Shown here: positions 1-9,494 of the stretch, piece after piece | How the letters are laid out: each line of letters begins with the position of its first letter | Numbering within the stretch: position 1 is the first letter of the stretch | NCBI RefSeq assembly: GCF_014873945.1 | Contig: NZ_JADBEC010000001.1 | Coordinates: 1,902,001-1,966,000 of the forward strand | Length of the DNA: 64,000 nucleotides | Direction: 5' to 3' | Source: Rhizobium viscosum | Lineage (GTDB): Bacteria > Pseudomonadota > Alphaproteobacteria > Rhizobiales > Rhizobiaceae | The notes under the pieces: generated by a model | The model's input: only the letters and a program-made list of their open reading frames with translations | Database searches by the model: none | What the model was told of the DNA's origin: nothing | Position numbers and translations under genes: made by a program

Positions 1-170
1 TGCGTGTCGTGGCTGGCGGCCGTTCGCTGGAGGAAGGTATAGACGATATTCTTCAGGCGCTCGGAAACGGGCCGCTGATCTTCAATCTCGGTCATGGCAT
101 CACGCCGCAAGCGGATCCGGAGAATGTACGCCTTCTTGTCGAACGCGTACGTGGCAGAGGGTCTGCGTGA
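1..170 (+). CDS. hemE: Uroporphyrinogen decarboxylase, C-terminal end (partial)
   Basis: Only the last 55 codons are in the window, read in the frame beginning at base 3. The fragment contains the motifs [14 protein letters not shown] and TPQADPENV, typical of the C-terminus of HemE, which decarboxylates uroporphyrinogen III to coproporphyrinogen III in heme synthesis. The TGA stop overlaps the ATG of the next gene by one base (TGATG), so the two are probably translationally coupled. The neighbouring HemJ acts later in the same pathway, which supports the call. The upstream part lies outside the window. Confidence 0.9.
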   Translation, partial: RVVAGGRSLEEGIDDILQALGNGPLIFNLGHGITPQADPENVRLLVERVRGRGSA

Positions 171-706
171 TGGACAAACAGACGGATCAAAAGCCGGGTG
201 CCTATGCCCGCCGGCGTGCTCATTTTGCTCTTGCCTTTTTCGCTCTTCTGGCTGTCGGGCTCTTCGTCTGGAATCCTGATAATCTTTATCTCTGGATCAA
301 GGCCCTCCACATCATCGCCGTGATCTCGTGGATGGCCGGGCTTTTCTACATGCCCCGCCTTTTCATCTATCACACGGATGCAGAACCTAGTTCGGTTCAA
401 TCCGAGACCTTCAAGGTGATGGAGCGGCGGCTGCTCAAGATCATTATGAACCCGGCGATGATGCTGACCTGGATCCTTGGTCTGTATCTCGCCTGGTCGG
501 TCTATGGTTTCCACGGCGGCTGGCTGCATGCGAAGATCGGGTTGGTTGTTCTCCTGACCATCGTCCATGTCTTTTTCAGCAGAGCTGTGCGGGCGTTTGA
601 ACGGGATGAAAACCGTCGCTCGGCGCGTTACTGGCGCTTCATGAACGAGGCACCAACGGCACTGATGATCCTCATCGTCATCCTGGTGGTAGTGAAACCT
701 TTTTGA
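170..706 (+). CDS. hemJ: Protoporphyrinogen oxidase HemJ (CopD-like membrane protein)
   Basis: A 178-residue membrane protein with about four hydrophobic segments. The stretch LWIKALHIIAVISWMAG followed by LFYMPRLFIYH carries the conserved histidines of the HemJ family, which oxidises protoporphyrinogen IX to protoporphyrin IX in the inner membrane of many alphaproteobacteria. I chose the ATG at 170, which overlaps the hemE stop; a GTG at 167 is in frame and cannot be excluded. Family membership is read from motifs and from the hemE-hemJ-rho order. The gene was formerly annotated as a hypothetical or CopD-family protein in rhizobia. Confidence 0.88.
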   Translation: MDKQTDQKPGAYARRRAHFALAFFALLAVGLFVWNPDNLYLWIKALHIIAVISWMAGLFYMPRLFIYHTDAEPSSVQSETFKVMERRLLKIIMNPAMMLTWILGLYLAWSVYGFHGGWLHAKIGLVVLLTIVHVFFSRAVRAFERDENRRSARYWRFMNEAPTALMILIVILVVVKPF

Positions 707-904
707 GACCCAGGAGTTGCCGAGGTTAAATTTCAGACATTTTAAGCAGCCCCCTTGCGGGTCGGGTTCCGACTCGCTATTTTCCGGCCATCTCATCTTC
801 GTGGCATGTGTGTAGAGTTCAGTCGCCTGCGAGCCCCTTTCGCAGTACCGAATACGACCCAACATCGCCTTTCCCCTTATAAAATAACGAGTATTGGTCA
901 CTTC

Positions 905-2170
905 ATGGCTGAAATGAAGCTTCAGGAACTTAAGAGTAAATCCCCGACGGATCTTCTGGCTTTTGCCGAATCGCTCGAGGTCGAGAATGCGAGCACGATG
1001 CGTAAGCAGGAGCTCATGTTTGCAATCCTCAAGGTTCTTGCCAGCCAGGATATCGAAATCATCGGCGAAGGCGTCGTTGAAGTCCTGCAGGATGGTTTCG
1101 GGTTTCTGCGCTCCGCAAATGCCAACTATCTGCCCGGTCCGGACGATATCTACATCTCCCCCTCCCAGATCCGCCGCTTCTCTCTGAAGACCGGCGATAC
1201 GGTCGAGGGTCCGATCCGCGGTCCGAAGGAAGGCGAACGCTATTTCGCGCTTCTCAAGGTCAACACAATCAATTTCGACGATCCCGAAAAGATCCGTCAT
1301 AAAGTTCACTTCGATAACCTGACGCCGCTCTATCCGAACGAGCGTTTCAAGATGGAACTGGATGTTCCAACCTCTAAGGATCTTTCGCCCCGGGTAATTG
1401 ATCTCGTGGCGCCTCTCGGCAAGGGCCAGCGCGGTCTGATTGTTGCCCCGCCACGTACAGGTAAAACGGTTCTCCTGCAGAACATCGCTCACTCGATCAC
1501 CGCCAACCATCCTGAATGCTATCTGATCGTTCTGCTGATCGATGAACGTCCGGAAGAAGTCACGGACATGCAGCGTTCGGTCCGCGGCGAAGTCATTTCT
1601 TCCACATTCGATGAGCCGGCGGTCCGGCACGTCCAGGTCGCCGAAATGGTGATCGAAAAGGCCAAGCGTCTCGTGGAACATGGCCGCGACGTTGTCATCC
1701 TGCTCGACTCCATCACCCGCCTTGGCCGCGCCTACAATACCGTCGTTCCTTCATCCGGCAAGGTTCTTACCGGTGGTGTTGACGCCAACGCGCTCCAGCG
1801 CCCTAAGCGCTTCTTCGGTGCTGCACGCAACATTGAAGAGGGTGGTTCGCTGACCATCATTGCAACGGCTCTCATCGACACGGGCAGCCGTATGGACGAA
1901 GTCATCTTCGAAGAGTTCAAGGGCACGGGTAACTCTGAAATCGTTCTCGATCGTAAGGTCGCCGACAAGCGTATCTTCCCGGCCATGGATATTCTTAAGT
2001 CGGGCACGCGTAAGGAAGACCTGCTCGTTCCGCGCCAGGATCTGCAGAAGATCTTCGTTCTGCGCCGTATCCTTGCACCGATGGGAACGACCGATGCGAT
2101 TGAATTCCTCATCGACAAGCTGAAACAGACGAAGAATAATGGTGACTTCTTCGACTCGATGAATACCTGA
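905..2170 (+). CDS. rho: Transcription termination factor Rho
   Basis: The 421-residue product matches the usual Rho length. The N-terminal helical part ([18 protein letters not shown]) is followed by the cold-shock-like RNA-binding domain. Then come the RecA-like ATPase with the P-loop [12 protein letters not shown] near residue 180 and Walker [12 protein letters not shown] near 262. Rho is the hexameric RNA helicase that ends transcription of untranslated RNA. The ATG at 905 was chosen because the family begins at this methionine; the reading frame stays open for 150 bases upstream, but that part does not look like Rho. The leader after hemJ is about 200 bases long, which would allow Rho autoregulation, but I see no specific structure that proves it. 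Confidence 0.97.
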   Translation: MAEMKLQELKSKSPTDLLAFAESLEVENASTMRKQELMFAILKVLASQDIEIIGEGVVEVLQDGFGFLRSANANYLPGPDDIYISPSQIRRFSLKTGDTVEGPIRGPKEGERYFALLKVNTINFDDPEKIRHKVHFDNLTPLYPNERFKMELDVPTSKDLSPRVIDLVAPLGKGQRGLIVAPPRTGKTVLLQNIAHSITANHPECYLIVLLIDERPEEVTDMQRSVRGEVISSTFDEPAVRHVQVAEMVIEKAKRLVEHGRDVVILLDSITRLGRAYNTVVPSSGKVLTGGVDANALQRPKRFFGAARNIEEGGSLTIIATALIDTGSRMDEVIFEEFKGTGNSEIVLDRKVADKRIFPAMDILKSGTRKEDLLVPRQDLQKIFVLRRILAPMGTTDAIEFLIDKLKQTKNNGDFFDSMNT

Positions 2171-2194
2171 TTATTAGCCGGATTCCTCAGGTTG

Positions 2195-2230
2195 AGGCTG
2201 GTGAGTCGTGCAAACGACCACCAGCCTTTT
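2195..2230 (+). terminator. Intrinsic terminator after rho
   Basis: A 9-bp stem AGGCTGGTG/CACCAGCCT encloses a second 5-bp stem GTCGT/ACGAC with a GCAA tetraloop and one bulged A, followed by TTTTCTGTTT. It lies 24 bases after the rho stop and separates rho from mnmE. Confidence 0.85.
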
Positions 2231-2275
2231 CTGTTTCGAATTGATTCGGAAACGAACCGATAGGCTGAACACCAT

Positions 2276-3598
2276 ATGGAAACGTGGAACGACACTATAT
2301 TTGCTCTCTCGAGTGGCGCCCCGCCATCAGGTGTGTCGATTGTTCGTGTTAGTGGTTCACAGACCTGTCTGATCTTAGATGCACTAATTGGTGGGATTCC
2401 ATCACCGCGAACCGCTGCCTACCGAACGATTCGGACTCGGAACGGTTTTCCGATCGATGGAGGGCTGGTTCTTTTCTTTCCCGGTCCGGCTTCCTTTACC
2501 GGCGAAGATTCTGCCGAATTCCAGGTCCACGGTTCGAGAGCGGTCATATCAGCCCTCTCGAGAGAACTGGCAGCGTTTCCCGGAACGAGACTTGCAATGG
2601 AAGGCGAGTTCAGCCGTCGCGCTTTTGAAAACGGCAAACTTGATCTCGTTGAAATCGAGGGATTAGCGGATCTTATCGCAGCTGAGACGGAAATGCAGCG
2701 CCGCCTGGCGCTCGAGCAGAGCTCGGGCGGTCTGTCGCGCCTGTATGATTCGTGGGCGGAACGAATAACGCGCTCTCGTGCTTTGATCGAGGCTGAACTG
2801 GATTTTCCGGATGAAGACGACGTTCCCGGCTCTGTCTCAGATCAGATCTGGGTGTCGCTGGCGGCACTTCGGCGGGAAATGGAAGATCATCTTTCCCATG
2901 CTGAAATGGGGGAGATTGTCCGCGATGGCTTTAAAGTCGTTATTGCCGGGGCGCCCAATGCTGGTAAGTCCAGCTTGATGAACTGGTTTGCGCAAAGGGA
3001 CGTGGCAATCGTTACCGATATCGCCGGCACGACGCGCGACCTACTTCATGTCGATATCAATCTAAATGGCTATCTGGTCAAGCTCTATGACACAGCGGGT
3101 CTGCGAGACACAGCCGATATCGTGGAGCAGGAAGGTATCAAGAGAGCGCAACTGGCATTGGATAATGCTGATCTCGTGCTTTTCCTGGCCGACCTGGGGT
3201 CGCCTTCACGAATAGATCCTACCGACTTGGAACGCGCTTCGTCGCATGTTATTGTCGGCACAAAGCGAGACCTGTATCCTTCAACTGCGTCATACGCCCT
3301 TCAAATTTCAACGGCGACAGGGGAAGGTCTTCCGGAACTTCGGAACTTTGTTTCTTCCTTCATCGAACAGAAATTTGAGGGATTGTCTTTGTCCGTTCCG
3401 ACACGAGAGCGGCATAAGGATTCGCTGTCGAAATGCCTGATTGCTCTATCAGCGGCAATCGATCAAGCAGAGCAGAGCCTGGAAATCAGGGCGGAATCTC
3501 TAAGGCTCGCCGGTGATAATCTTGGGCGCATTACTGGACGGGTCGACGTTGAAGATCTTCTTGACGTCATCTTTTCGGAGTTTTGTATCGGAAAATGA
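2276..3598 (+). CDS. mnmE: tRNA modification GTPase MnmE
   Basis: A 440-residue protein with the N-terminal tetrahydrofolate-binding domain, a helical domain, and an inserted GTPase domain with P-loop GAPNAGKSS near residue 224, the DTAGLRDT switch and GTKRD. The C-terminus is CIGK, the conserved CxGK motif with the catalytic cysteine region. With MnmG it forms the complex that adds carboxymethylaminomethyl groups to wobble uridine 34 of tRNAs. Here it lies directly upstream of mnmG with parS sites in the gap. Its stop overlaps the start of a parS-like sequence. Confidence 0.97.
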   Translation: METWNDTIFALSSGAPPSGVSIVRVSGSQTCLILDALIGGIPSPRTAAYRTIRTRNGFPIDGGLVLFFPGPASFTGEDSAEFQVHGSRAVISALSRELAAFPGTRLAMEGEFSRRAFENGKLDLVEIEGLADLIAAETEMQRRLALEQSSGGLSRLYDSWAERITRSRALIEAELDFPDEDDVPGSVSDQIWVSLAALRREMEDHLSHAEMGEIVRDGFKVVIAGAPNAGKSSLMNWFAQRDVAIVTDIAGTTRDLLHVDINLNGYLVKLYDTAGLRDTADIVEQEGIKRAQLALDNADLVLFLADLGSPSRIDPTDLERASSHVIVGTKRDLYPSTASYALQISTATGEGLPELRNFVSSFIEQKFEGLSLSVPTRERHKDSLSKCLIALSAAIDQAEQSLEIRAESLRLAGDNLGRITGRVDVEDLLDVIFSEFCIGK

Positions 3599-3611
3599 TT
3601 CACGTGGAACG
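3596..3611. promoter_or_regulatory. Degenerate parS-like site
   Basis: Sixteen bases centred on CACGTG read TGATTCACGTGGAACG, matching the parS consensus TGTTTCACGTGAAACA at 13 of 16 positions. It overlaps the mnmE stop codon and lies 20 bases before a better site. This could be a weak second ParB contact in a small cluster, or chance. Confidence 0.45.
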
Positions 3612-3631
3612 CCGACCACAGCGGGGCGCGA

Positions 3632-3647
3632 GGTTTCACGTGAAACC
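3632..3647. promoter_or_regulatory. parS centromere site (mnmE-mnmG gap)
   Basis: GGTTTCACGTGAAACC is a perfect palindrome that extends to 18 bp (3631-3648) and matches 14 of 16 positions of the parS consensus, with only the two outermost bases differing. It sits just before mnmG and 3.4 kb from parB. ParB would load here to mark the origin region for segregation. Confidence 0.85.
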
Positions 3648-3663
3648 TTTTGTGGAGTAGCGC

Positions 3664-5538
3664 ATGAGCGCCAATAGTTATGACGTTATCGTGATCGGAG
3701 GCGGTCATGCCGGATCGGAAGCAGCCGCGGCCGCCGCGAGGATGGGGGCGAAAACTGCCTTGGTCACGCATCGGCGTGACACGATCGGCGTAATGTCCTG
3801 TAATCCGGCCATCGGCGGGCTTGGCAAGGGCCATCTTGTTCGCGAAATCGATGCGATGGATGGTCTTATGGGCCGTATTACTGATGCCTCCGGTATCCAG
3901 TTTCGTATGTTGAATAAGAAGAAGGGTGCAGCGGTTCGTGGCCCGCGTACCCAAGCCGATCGCAAGCTCTATCGTCTCGCCATGTTGGATGCCATTGGGA
4001 CAATTGATGACCTTGATGTGATCGAAGGCGACGCATTTGATTTGGATATCAAAGGCAATCGAGTCGCTGGCGTAATAATGAAAGATGGAAGGCTTATCGT
4101 GGGCCCGTCGGTTGTTATTACGACAGGCACGTTCCTTCGGGGACTTATCCATATAGGAAATGAGAAGACACCCGCTGGCCGCACCGGTGAGCCACCTTCG
4201 ATGGGGCTTTCAGCGACGTTCCTTCGATTGGGTTTGAAGCTGGGCCGTCTTAAGACTGGGACACCGGCTCGCCTAAGTGGGAAAACGATTGATTGGGAAT
4301 CGGTCGGGCGTCAGGCTGCCGATAAGGAATTGGTGCCGTTCTCCTTCATGACAGATCGCATCGTTAACCCGCAGGTCGAATGCGGCGTAACGCGAACAAC
4401 AGAGGCGACTCATCGTATCATCGTCGATAACCTGCAGAAATCGGCAATGTATTCCGGACAGATTGAAGGTGTCGGTCCGCGATATTGCCCGTCGATCGAA
4501 GACAAGCTTGTTAAATTTGGCGAGAGGGACGGACATCAGATCTTCCTGGAACCTGAAGGGCTTGACGACGATACCATCTATCCAAACGGGATTTCGACCT
4601 CGCTGCCGGCCGACGTTCAAACCGCGTTCATCAGGACGATCCCTGGCCTGGAACGTGTAGAAATATTGCATCCCGGCTACGCGATTGAATATGACCATGT
4701 CGATCCAAGAGAGTTGACGGCAACGTTGGAAGTCAAAAAACTTCCAGGGCTATTCTTGGCTGGGCAAATTAATGGGACGACAGGTTACGAAGAAGCCGCC
4801 GCCCAAGGTCTTGCCGCAGGTCTCAACGCCGCATTGTCGAGTGGCAGTTCCAAGCCTTTTATATTCAGTCGCACGAATTCCTATATCGGCGTTATGATTG
4901 ACGATTTGACGACGCGGGGCGTTACAGAGCCGTATCGAATGTTCACATCTCGCGCGGAATATCGATTGACACTCCGCGCTGACAATGCTGACGCACGGCT
5001 TACGCCAGGGGCAGTCGAACTCGGATGCGTTTCGGCTGAACGCCAAGCTCGTTTTATGGCATATCAAGAGGAATTGGAAAGCGGTCGAACGCTCCTTCAG
5101 TCTCTTTCCGTCACGCCGAATGAAGCGCGTAAGGCGGGACTTAACCTCAACCTTGATGGTCAGCGCCGAACCGCTTATGAACTCCTTTCGTATCCGGAAT
5201 ATACGTTTTCGCAGTTGGAGCAGGTGTGGGGAGATCTGAGATCCTTCTCGAAGAAAGCCGTTGAGGCCTTGGAGATCGAGGCGATCTATTCTGTTTATAT
5301 GGATCGTCAGACGGCCGCCATTGAGACGCAACGTCGAGATGAGGCGCGCTTAATTCCGGCGGACTTCGACTATAGCAGCCTTTCGGGACTCTCGAATGAA
5401 CTGAGGAATAAGCTCGACGTGCAAAAGCCCGCCAACATCGCTCAGGCTCTGAAAGTGGAAGGCATGACACCAGCAGCTATTTCACTCTTGCTGGTGCACT
5501 TGCGCCGTGGTGAAAGTGTTCGTAGCCAGGTCGCATAA
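3664..5538 (+). CDS. mnmG: tRNA uridine-5-carboxymethylaminomethyl(34) synthesis enzyme MnmG
   Basis: A 624-residue FAD-dependent protein, the usual MnmG length. The N-terminal Rossmann motif is [15 protein letters not shown], and the family motifs [15 protein letters not shown] and [11 protein letters not shown] are intact. The C-terminal helical domain that binds MnmE and tRNA is complete (ends [12 protein letters not shown]). It works with MnmE at wobble uridine 34. It is followed by rsmG after 28 bases, the standard gidA-gidB arrangement next to parAB. Confidence 0.97.
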   Translation: MSANSYDVIVIGGGHAGSEAAAAAARMGAKTALVTHRRDTIGVMSCNPAIGGLGKGHLVREIDAMDGLMGRITDASGIQFRMLNKKKGAAVRGPRTQADRKLYRLAMLDAIGTIDDLDVIEGDAFDLDIKGNRVAGVIMKDGRLIVGPSVVITTGTFLRGLIHIGNEKTPAGRTGEPPSMGLSATFLRLGLKLGRLKTGTPARLSGKTIDWESVGRQAADKELVPFSFMTDRIVNPQVECGVTRTTEATHRIIVDNLQKSAMYSGQIEGVGPRYCPSIEDKLVKFGERDGHQIFLEPEGLDDDTIYPNGISTSLPADVQTAFIRTIPGLERVEILHPGYAIEYDHVDPRELTATLEVKKLPGLFLAGQINGTTGYEEAAAQGLAAGLNAALSSGSSKPFIFSRTNSYIGVMIDDLTTRGVTEPYRMFTSRAEYRLTLRADNADARLTPGAVELGCVSAERQARFMAYQEELESGRTLLQSLSVTPNEARKAGLNLNLDGQRRTAYELLSYPEYTFSQLEQVWGDLRSFSKKAVEALEIEAIYSVYMDRQTAAIETQRRDEARLIPADFDYSSLSGLSNELRNKLDVQKPANIAQALKVEGMTPAAISLLLVHLRRGESVRSQVA

Positions 5539-5566
5539 TGGCTGCAAGGTTTGAGAGTCTTCTGGA

Positions 5567-6184
5567 ATGGAATTAAACGGATTGCGTGTTTCACGTGAAA
5601 CACAGGAACGCCTGCAACATTTCGCAGAGCTTTTCACGAAGTGGGCCAAGGCGATCAACCTTGTCGCGCCTTCGACCATGGGTGATATGTGGAGTCGGCA
5701 TATCGCGGATAGTGCGCAGATATTTCAGATCTCCCCTCACCCTCAAACCTGGATTGATCTTGGGAGCGGTGGTGGCTTTCCGGGTGTAATTACCGCGATC
5801 TTTCTCGCCGAACAGCAACAAGGCTGGGTTCACCTGGTGGAAAGCAACAATAAGAAGGCGGCATTTCTACGAACCGCTCTGCGAGAAACCGGCGCGCGAG
5901 GCGAGGTACATGCTATCAGAATCGAAGATGCGCCGGTAGCAATAGCAGCTTGCGATGCCATCTCCGCCCGCGCGCTCGCCGATCTCGATAAGTTGATTGA
6001 ATACGCGGCGCCGTGGATCGCTGGTAAAGAAAATAATCGCGCATATTTTCATAAAGGCCGGGATTACCAGAGGGAGATCCAGAAAGCACATAGTCGCTGG
6101 ACCTTTGATCTGCTAGAACACAATAGCGCTGTTGAGCAAGATTCTGTAATTCTCGAAATATCAAATCTCCAGCGCTTGGTTTAA
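5567..6184 (+). CDS. rsmG: 16S rRNA (guanine527-N7)-methyltransferase RsmG
   Basis: A 205-residue SAM-dependent methyltransferase with motif [10 protein letters not shown] near residue 65. RsmG methylates G527 of 16S rRNA; loss usually gives low-level streptomycin resistance. The start at 5567 gives the N-terminus [16 protein letters not shown]. Codons 7 to 12 of this gene carry a perfect parS palindrome, so the coding sequence is constrained at both the protein and the DNA level. The gene lies 19 bases ahead of parA and is probably cotranscribed with it. Confidence 0.95.
   Translation: MELNGLRVSRETQERLQHFAELFTKWAKAINLVAPSTMGDMWSRHIADSAQIFQISPHPQTWIDLGSGGGFPGVITAIFLAEQQQGWVHLVESNNKKAAFLRTALRETGARGEVHAIRIEDAPVAIAACDAISARALADLDKLIEYAAPWIAGKENNRAYFHKGRDYQREIQKAHSRWTFDLLEHNSAVEQDSVILEISNLQRLV
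5587..5602. promoter_or_regulatory. parS centromere site (perfect consensus, inside rsmG)
   Basis: TGTTTCACGTGAAACA is an exact match to the bacterial parS consensus and extends to an 18-bp perfect palindrome (5586-5603). It lies in the first codons of rsmG, 0.6 kb from parA. This is the strongest ParB-binding site in the window. Confidence 0.95.
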
Positions 6185-6203
6185 CGAAGCGGATATTGCG
6201 GCA

Positions 6204-6998
6204 ATGGCTGGCGAACGTAATCGGATTATCACCATCGCAAATCAAAAGGGTGGCGTCGGCAAGACGACTACCGCGATCAATTTGGCAACGGCTCTCGCTG
6301 CCATCGGCGAGCGGGTGCTGATCATCGATCTGGATCCACAGGGTAATGCAAGCACTGGTTTGGGTATTGACCGTCGCAATCGTAAGCTTTCCTCTTATGA
6401 TCTGATGGTCGGGGAAGCTGGTGTCGCTGAGACCGCGTTGGAGACGGCAGTTCCTAATCTTTTCATTGTCCCGTCGACGATGGATCTTCTCGGCGTCGAG
6501 ATGGAAATCTCCCAGCAGAGCGATCGTGTCTTCAAGCTCAGGAAAGCGTTGTCGTCCTCTGAGGCAATGTCCTTTTCCTATATTCTTCTGGATTGCCCGC
6601 CCTCTTTCAACCTGCTGACGATGAATGCCATGGCGGCCGCTCATTCCGTGCTGGTGCCGCTGCAATGCGAGTTCTTCGCTCTCGAAGGTTTGAGCCAGCT
6701 TCTGGAGACCGTCAATCAGGTGCGCCGAACGGTCAATCCGCAGCTTGATATTCAGGGTATTGTCCTGACGATGTTCGATGCTCGTAATAATCTGGCGCAG
6801 CAGGTCGTTAACGACGTGAGGACTCATCTCGGCGAGAAGGTCTATCACACGCTTATCCCGCGGAATGTCCGTGTTTCAGAAGCGCCTTCGTACGGCAAGC
6901 CGGCTATTCTCTATGATCTCAAGTGCGCCGGCAGCCAGGCCTATCTGCAGCTCGCATCGGAAGTTATCCAGCGGGAACGGCAGAGACTGGCAGCTTGA
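6204..6998 (+). CDS. parA: Chromosome partitioning ATPase ParA
   Basis: A 264-residue Walker-type ATPase with the deviant P-loop QKGGVGKTTTAINLA near residue 15 and the motifs DLDPQGNASTG and LDCPPSFNLLTMNA. It lacks the long N-terminal DNA-binding domain of plasmid RepA/ParA proteins, as expected for a chromosomal ParA. ParA binds nucleoid DNA when ATP-bound and moves ParB-parS complexes to the cell poles. It is followed by parB after 33 bases in the same operon, and parS sites are close by. Confidence 0.97.
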   Translation: MAGERNRIITIANQKGGVGKTTTAINLATALAAIGERVLIIDLDPQGNASTGLGIDRRNRKLSSYDLMVGEAGVAETALETAVPNLFIVPSTMDLLGVEMEISQQSDRVFKLRKALSSSEAMSFSYILLDCPPSFNLLTMNAMAAAHSVLVPLQCEFFALEGLSQLLETVNQVRRTVNPQLDIQGIVLTMFDARNNLAQQVVNDVRTHLGEKVYHTLIPRNVRVSEAPSYGKPAILYDLKCAGSQAYLQLASEVIQRERQRLAA

Positions 6999-7031
6999 AA
7001 GAGTGCATGACAGAGTAAGCGAGTTTTGGAC

Positions 7032-7913
7032 ATGAATGACGATACATCGAAAAGACGGCTTGGCCGCGGCCTCGCAGCCCTTATAGGTGAAATGGATCAG
7101 CCTGTTCCGGCCGAGGCGGAGCGGCCTACGGTCAGCGCCGACCGAATGATCCCCATCGAGTTCGTCACTCGTAACCCTCGTAACCCTCGTCGTTTCTTCG
7201 ATGATGCTGAACTTCACGATCTTGCAAGTTCGATTCGCCAGCATGGCATCGTGCAGCCGATTGTCGCCAGAACGCTCGCGCGAGACCGCTATGAAATAAT
7301 AGCCGGCGAAAGACGTTGGCGGGCAGCTCAGTTGGCAGGTCTGATTGAGATCCCTGTTATTATCAGGGATGTTGATGACAAGACGGCGCTGGAAATCGCG
7401 ATCGTTGAGAACGTCCAGCGCTCCGATCTCAATGCTCTTGAAGAGGCGCTCGGCTATGAGCAGCTTATTGCTGAGTATGGATATACCCAAAACGACCTCG
7501 GTGAGATTATTGGCAAGAGCCGCAGCCATGTCGCAAATTCGTTGCGACTGTTGAAGCTGCCTGAGCCCGTTCGTGACATGCTGGCTGCTGGAAGCCTTTC
7601 CGCGGGGCATGCACGTGCGCTGGTTTCGACGTCAGATCCCTCCGCACTCGCGCGTACAATCGTTTCCAAGGGGATGTCGGTGCGCGATGCGGAGAAGCTT
7701 GCACAGAACGACATCAAGGCTCAATCAGAGCCGCAGGCGCCTGTTCACAAGAACCAGAAGGATTCCGATACGCTGGCTCTGGAGCGCACGCTATCGGATA
7801 CGCTAGGGCTTGATGTATCCATCAATCACAAGGCCAGCGGCGGTCAGATCCGTATCTCCTATAAGTCCCTGGAGCAGCTCGAGGAAGTCTGCCGGCTTCT
7901 AGAGCGCCGCTAA
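7032..7913 (+). CDS. parB: Chromosome partitioning protein ParB
   Basis: A 293-residue ParB. The N-terminal ParA-stimulating segment is KRRLGRGLAALIG. Then come the CTPase/ParB box with GERRWRAAQLAG near residue 95, ENVQRSDLNALEEA, and the helix-turn-helix DLGEIIGKSRSHVANSLR that reads parS. The C-terminal dimerisation domain ends the protein. ParB loads at parS as a CTP-dependent clamp and stimulates ParA. The ATG at 7032 was preferred over a TTG six bases upstream. The stop codon abuts the stop of the convergent holA with no spacer. Confidence 0.96.
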   Translation: MNDDTSKRRLGRGLAALIGEMDQPVPAEAERPTVSADRMIPIEFVTRNPRNPRRFFDDAELHDLASSIRQHGIVQPIVARTLARDRYEIIAGERRWRAAQLAGLIEIPVIIRDVDDKTALEIAIVENVQRSDLNALEEALGYEQLIAEYGYTQNDLGEIIGKSRSHVANSLRLLKLPEPVRDMLAAGSLSAGHARALVSTSDPSALARTIVSKGMSVRDAEKLAQNDIKAQSEPQAPVHKNQKDSDTLALERTLSDTLGLDVSINHKASGGQIRISYKSLEQLEEVCRLLERR

Positions 7914-8960
7914 TCAGGCCTGGGGGCGTCTCGCCGACTGCAGTGTCGTGGAGAGCAACGTCTGCATGGCGATGCTGTCTTCCAATATCTGACGCTGTCT
8001 CGTTTGCAGGACGGCTGCCTGCAGGCGCTTTGTTTCACGGGAGATGGCGTCTGCACTCCAGCTTTTTAGCGCCTGCTCTATAACCGGCTTGCGACGGAAA
8101 TGAAGATGTCTGCCCAGCGTCTGCATGATTTGCGCAGGTGGCAGTCTTTTCTCATCCATCTCCGCGCGCATCGTATCGAGAATCTGAAATTGTCGAAGGC
8201 AGGCTTGGAGAACCAGAAAAACTGAGGTTTTGGAACTCGTGATCTTCTGCATCGCATGCAGGAAACCGTTGCTGTTGCCGCTTAATATCGCATCTACGGC
8301 ATCATCGACCGAAATCGCGCTGGCGTCTCCGATTATTTCGGTAACGTGATGATCATCGATCGTTTCCATGCCGCGGCAATAGAGAGCCAGTTTGCGAATT
8401 TCGTTTCTGGAAGCAATTCTGTCGCCCCCGATCAGCGCGACGAGAGCTTGCCTGGCAGCAGGCGTTATGCCCAACCCTTCTGCGGAAAGTTCATTGTCGA
8501 TCAGCGTGTTCAGCGCTCGGCCGTCGTCAGCATAGCAGGGGATGGCAACTGCTGCGCTACGAGCAGCCTCGACCGTCTTGCGTAAGGCGGATCCCTTCTT
8601 CAGGTCACCTGCCTCGATGATGATACTGGCTGCTTCAAGGGAAGCGCCGGACAGAAAAGCGACAGCATCGACGAGATATTTCTCGTTGGCAGCACCCCTT
8701 ACCCATATCAGCTTTTCACCGCCAAAAAGACCAATGGATTGGGCCTCATCAACCAGCCGGCCAGGCTCTTTCTGCAGATCGCCGACATCAAGCTTGGTGA
8801 CGGAGAACGGGTCATTCTGATCTATGCCAGTTTTTCCAGCGATCATACCGGCGCGCTCGGAAACGAGTCCGCGGTCCGGGCCATAGATCAGATAGATGCG
8901 GTATAGGCGTGCGGATTTCTGCAGAAACCCTTCGAATTCATGGGATTTGATTTCCGCCAC
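7914..8960 (-). CDS. holA: DNA polymerase III subunit delta
   Basis: A 348-residue protein beginning MAEIKSHEFEGFLQ, with the pattern YLIYGPDRGLVSERA that replaces the ATPase site of clamp-loader family members. Length and motifs fit HolA, the subunit that opens the beta clamp during loading. It is the last gene of a minus-strand leuS-lptE-holA operon, 12 bases after lptE. The lptE-holA pairing is widespread in proteobacteria. Confidence 0.92.
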   Translation of the reverse strand: MAEIKSHEFEGFLQKSARLYRIYLIYGPDRGLVSERAGMIAGKTGIDQNDPFSVTKLDVGDLQKEPGRLVDEAQSIGLFGGEKLIWVRGAANEKYLVDAVAFLSGASLEAASIIIEAGDLKKGSALRKTVEAARSAAVAIPCYADDGRALNTLIDNELSAEGLGITPAARQALVALIGGDRIASRNEIRKLALYCRGMETIDDHHVTEIIGDASAISVDDAVDAILSGNSNGFLHAMQKITSSKTSVFLVLQACLRQFQILDTMRAEMDEKRLPPAQIMQTLGRHLHFRRKPVIEQALKSWSADAISRETKRLQAAVLQTRQRQILEDSIAMQTLLSTTLQSARRPQA

Positions 8961-8972
8961 GCCACCGCTCCC

Positions 8973-9494
8973 TTAGCGGCTGAGTGCGGCGGCGAGGTCC
9001 GCTCCCACGAATTCGGCCGCCTGATTAGCGGCGCGATTTTCCGCATCGAGAATTGCTCGCTGCTTGGCAAATTCCTGGCTCGGGAAGTCAACCAGAGATG
9101 TTGCAGAGCGGCTACCGGCCTTGATGATCTGATTGTCCTTCGTTGTCCGCAATGTATAGCTCACAGTCACAGTCGCGCGTCCTGCACGAGACGTATCCGA
9201 GGACTGAACAAGCAAAGTATCGGCAACGTATGACGAAACTTGCATATCAACCATGTAATTCGGCTTCTCGACTTCTCCGGCACCGCGGGAAGCCAGGAAG
9301 ATCAGACGATTGCGAACTACCTGTCCGACACGCGTACCCGCTTCGGAAAAGCCGACGGAGCCAAGCTTCTCGGTAACGCCGGTACTTTCGGAATAGAGTG
9401 GCCGAACCTGGCAGGCGGAAAGAAACGCCGCGGAGACAAGGATCGTGACGATGCCGGCGCGGCGCGCAAGCTTGCGGGCGAAATCAGACGACAA
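8973..9494 (-). CDS. lptE: LPS assembly lipoprotein LptE
   Basis: A 173-residue lipoprotein. A hydrophobic signal ([10 protein letters not shown]) ends in the lipobox LSAC with Cys28 as the lipidation site, followed by [10 protein letters not shown], a motif seen in alphaproteobacterial LptE. LptE plugs the LptD barrel that inserts lipopolysaccharide in the outer membrane. Its start overlaps the end of leuS by 11 bases, indicating translational coupling. Confidence 0.9.
   Translation of the reverse strand: MSSDFARKLARRAGIVTILVSAAFLSACQVRPLYSESTGVTEKLGSVGFSEAGTRVGQVVRNRLIFLASRGAGEVEKPNYMVDMQVSSYVADTLLVQSSDTSRAGRATVTVSYTLRTTKDNQIIKAGSRSATSLVDFPSQEFAKQRAILDAENRAANQAAEFVGADLAAALSR

Noticed and set aside
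707..904. Possible riboswitch or attenuator in the 200-base rho leader
   Set aside because: There are small GC-rich pairings but no known riboswitch core or leader peptide that I could support.
7172..7195. Tandem CGTAACCCT repeat in parB
   Set aside because: It encodes the normal RNPRNPRRFF-like segment of rhizobial ParB and does not disturb the frame.
1..8000. Replication origin near parAB
   Set aside because: No cluster of DnaA boxes (TTATCCACA-like) or AT-rich unwinding region was seen; only the parS sites suggest that the origin is near.
8029..8046. parS-like half site (TTGTTTCACGGGAGAT) in holA
   Set aside because: The right half is not conserved (about 12 of 16) and the central CACGTG is broken.
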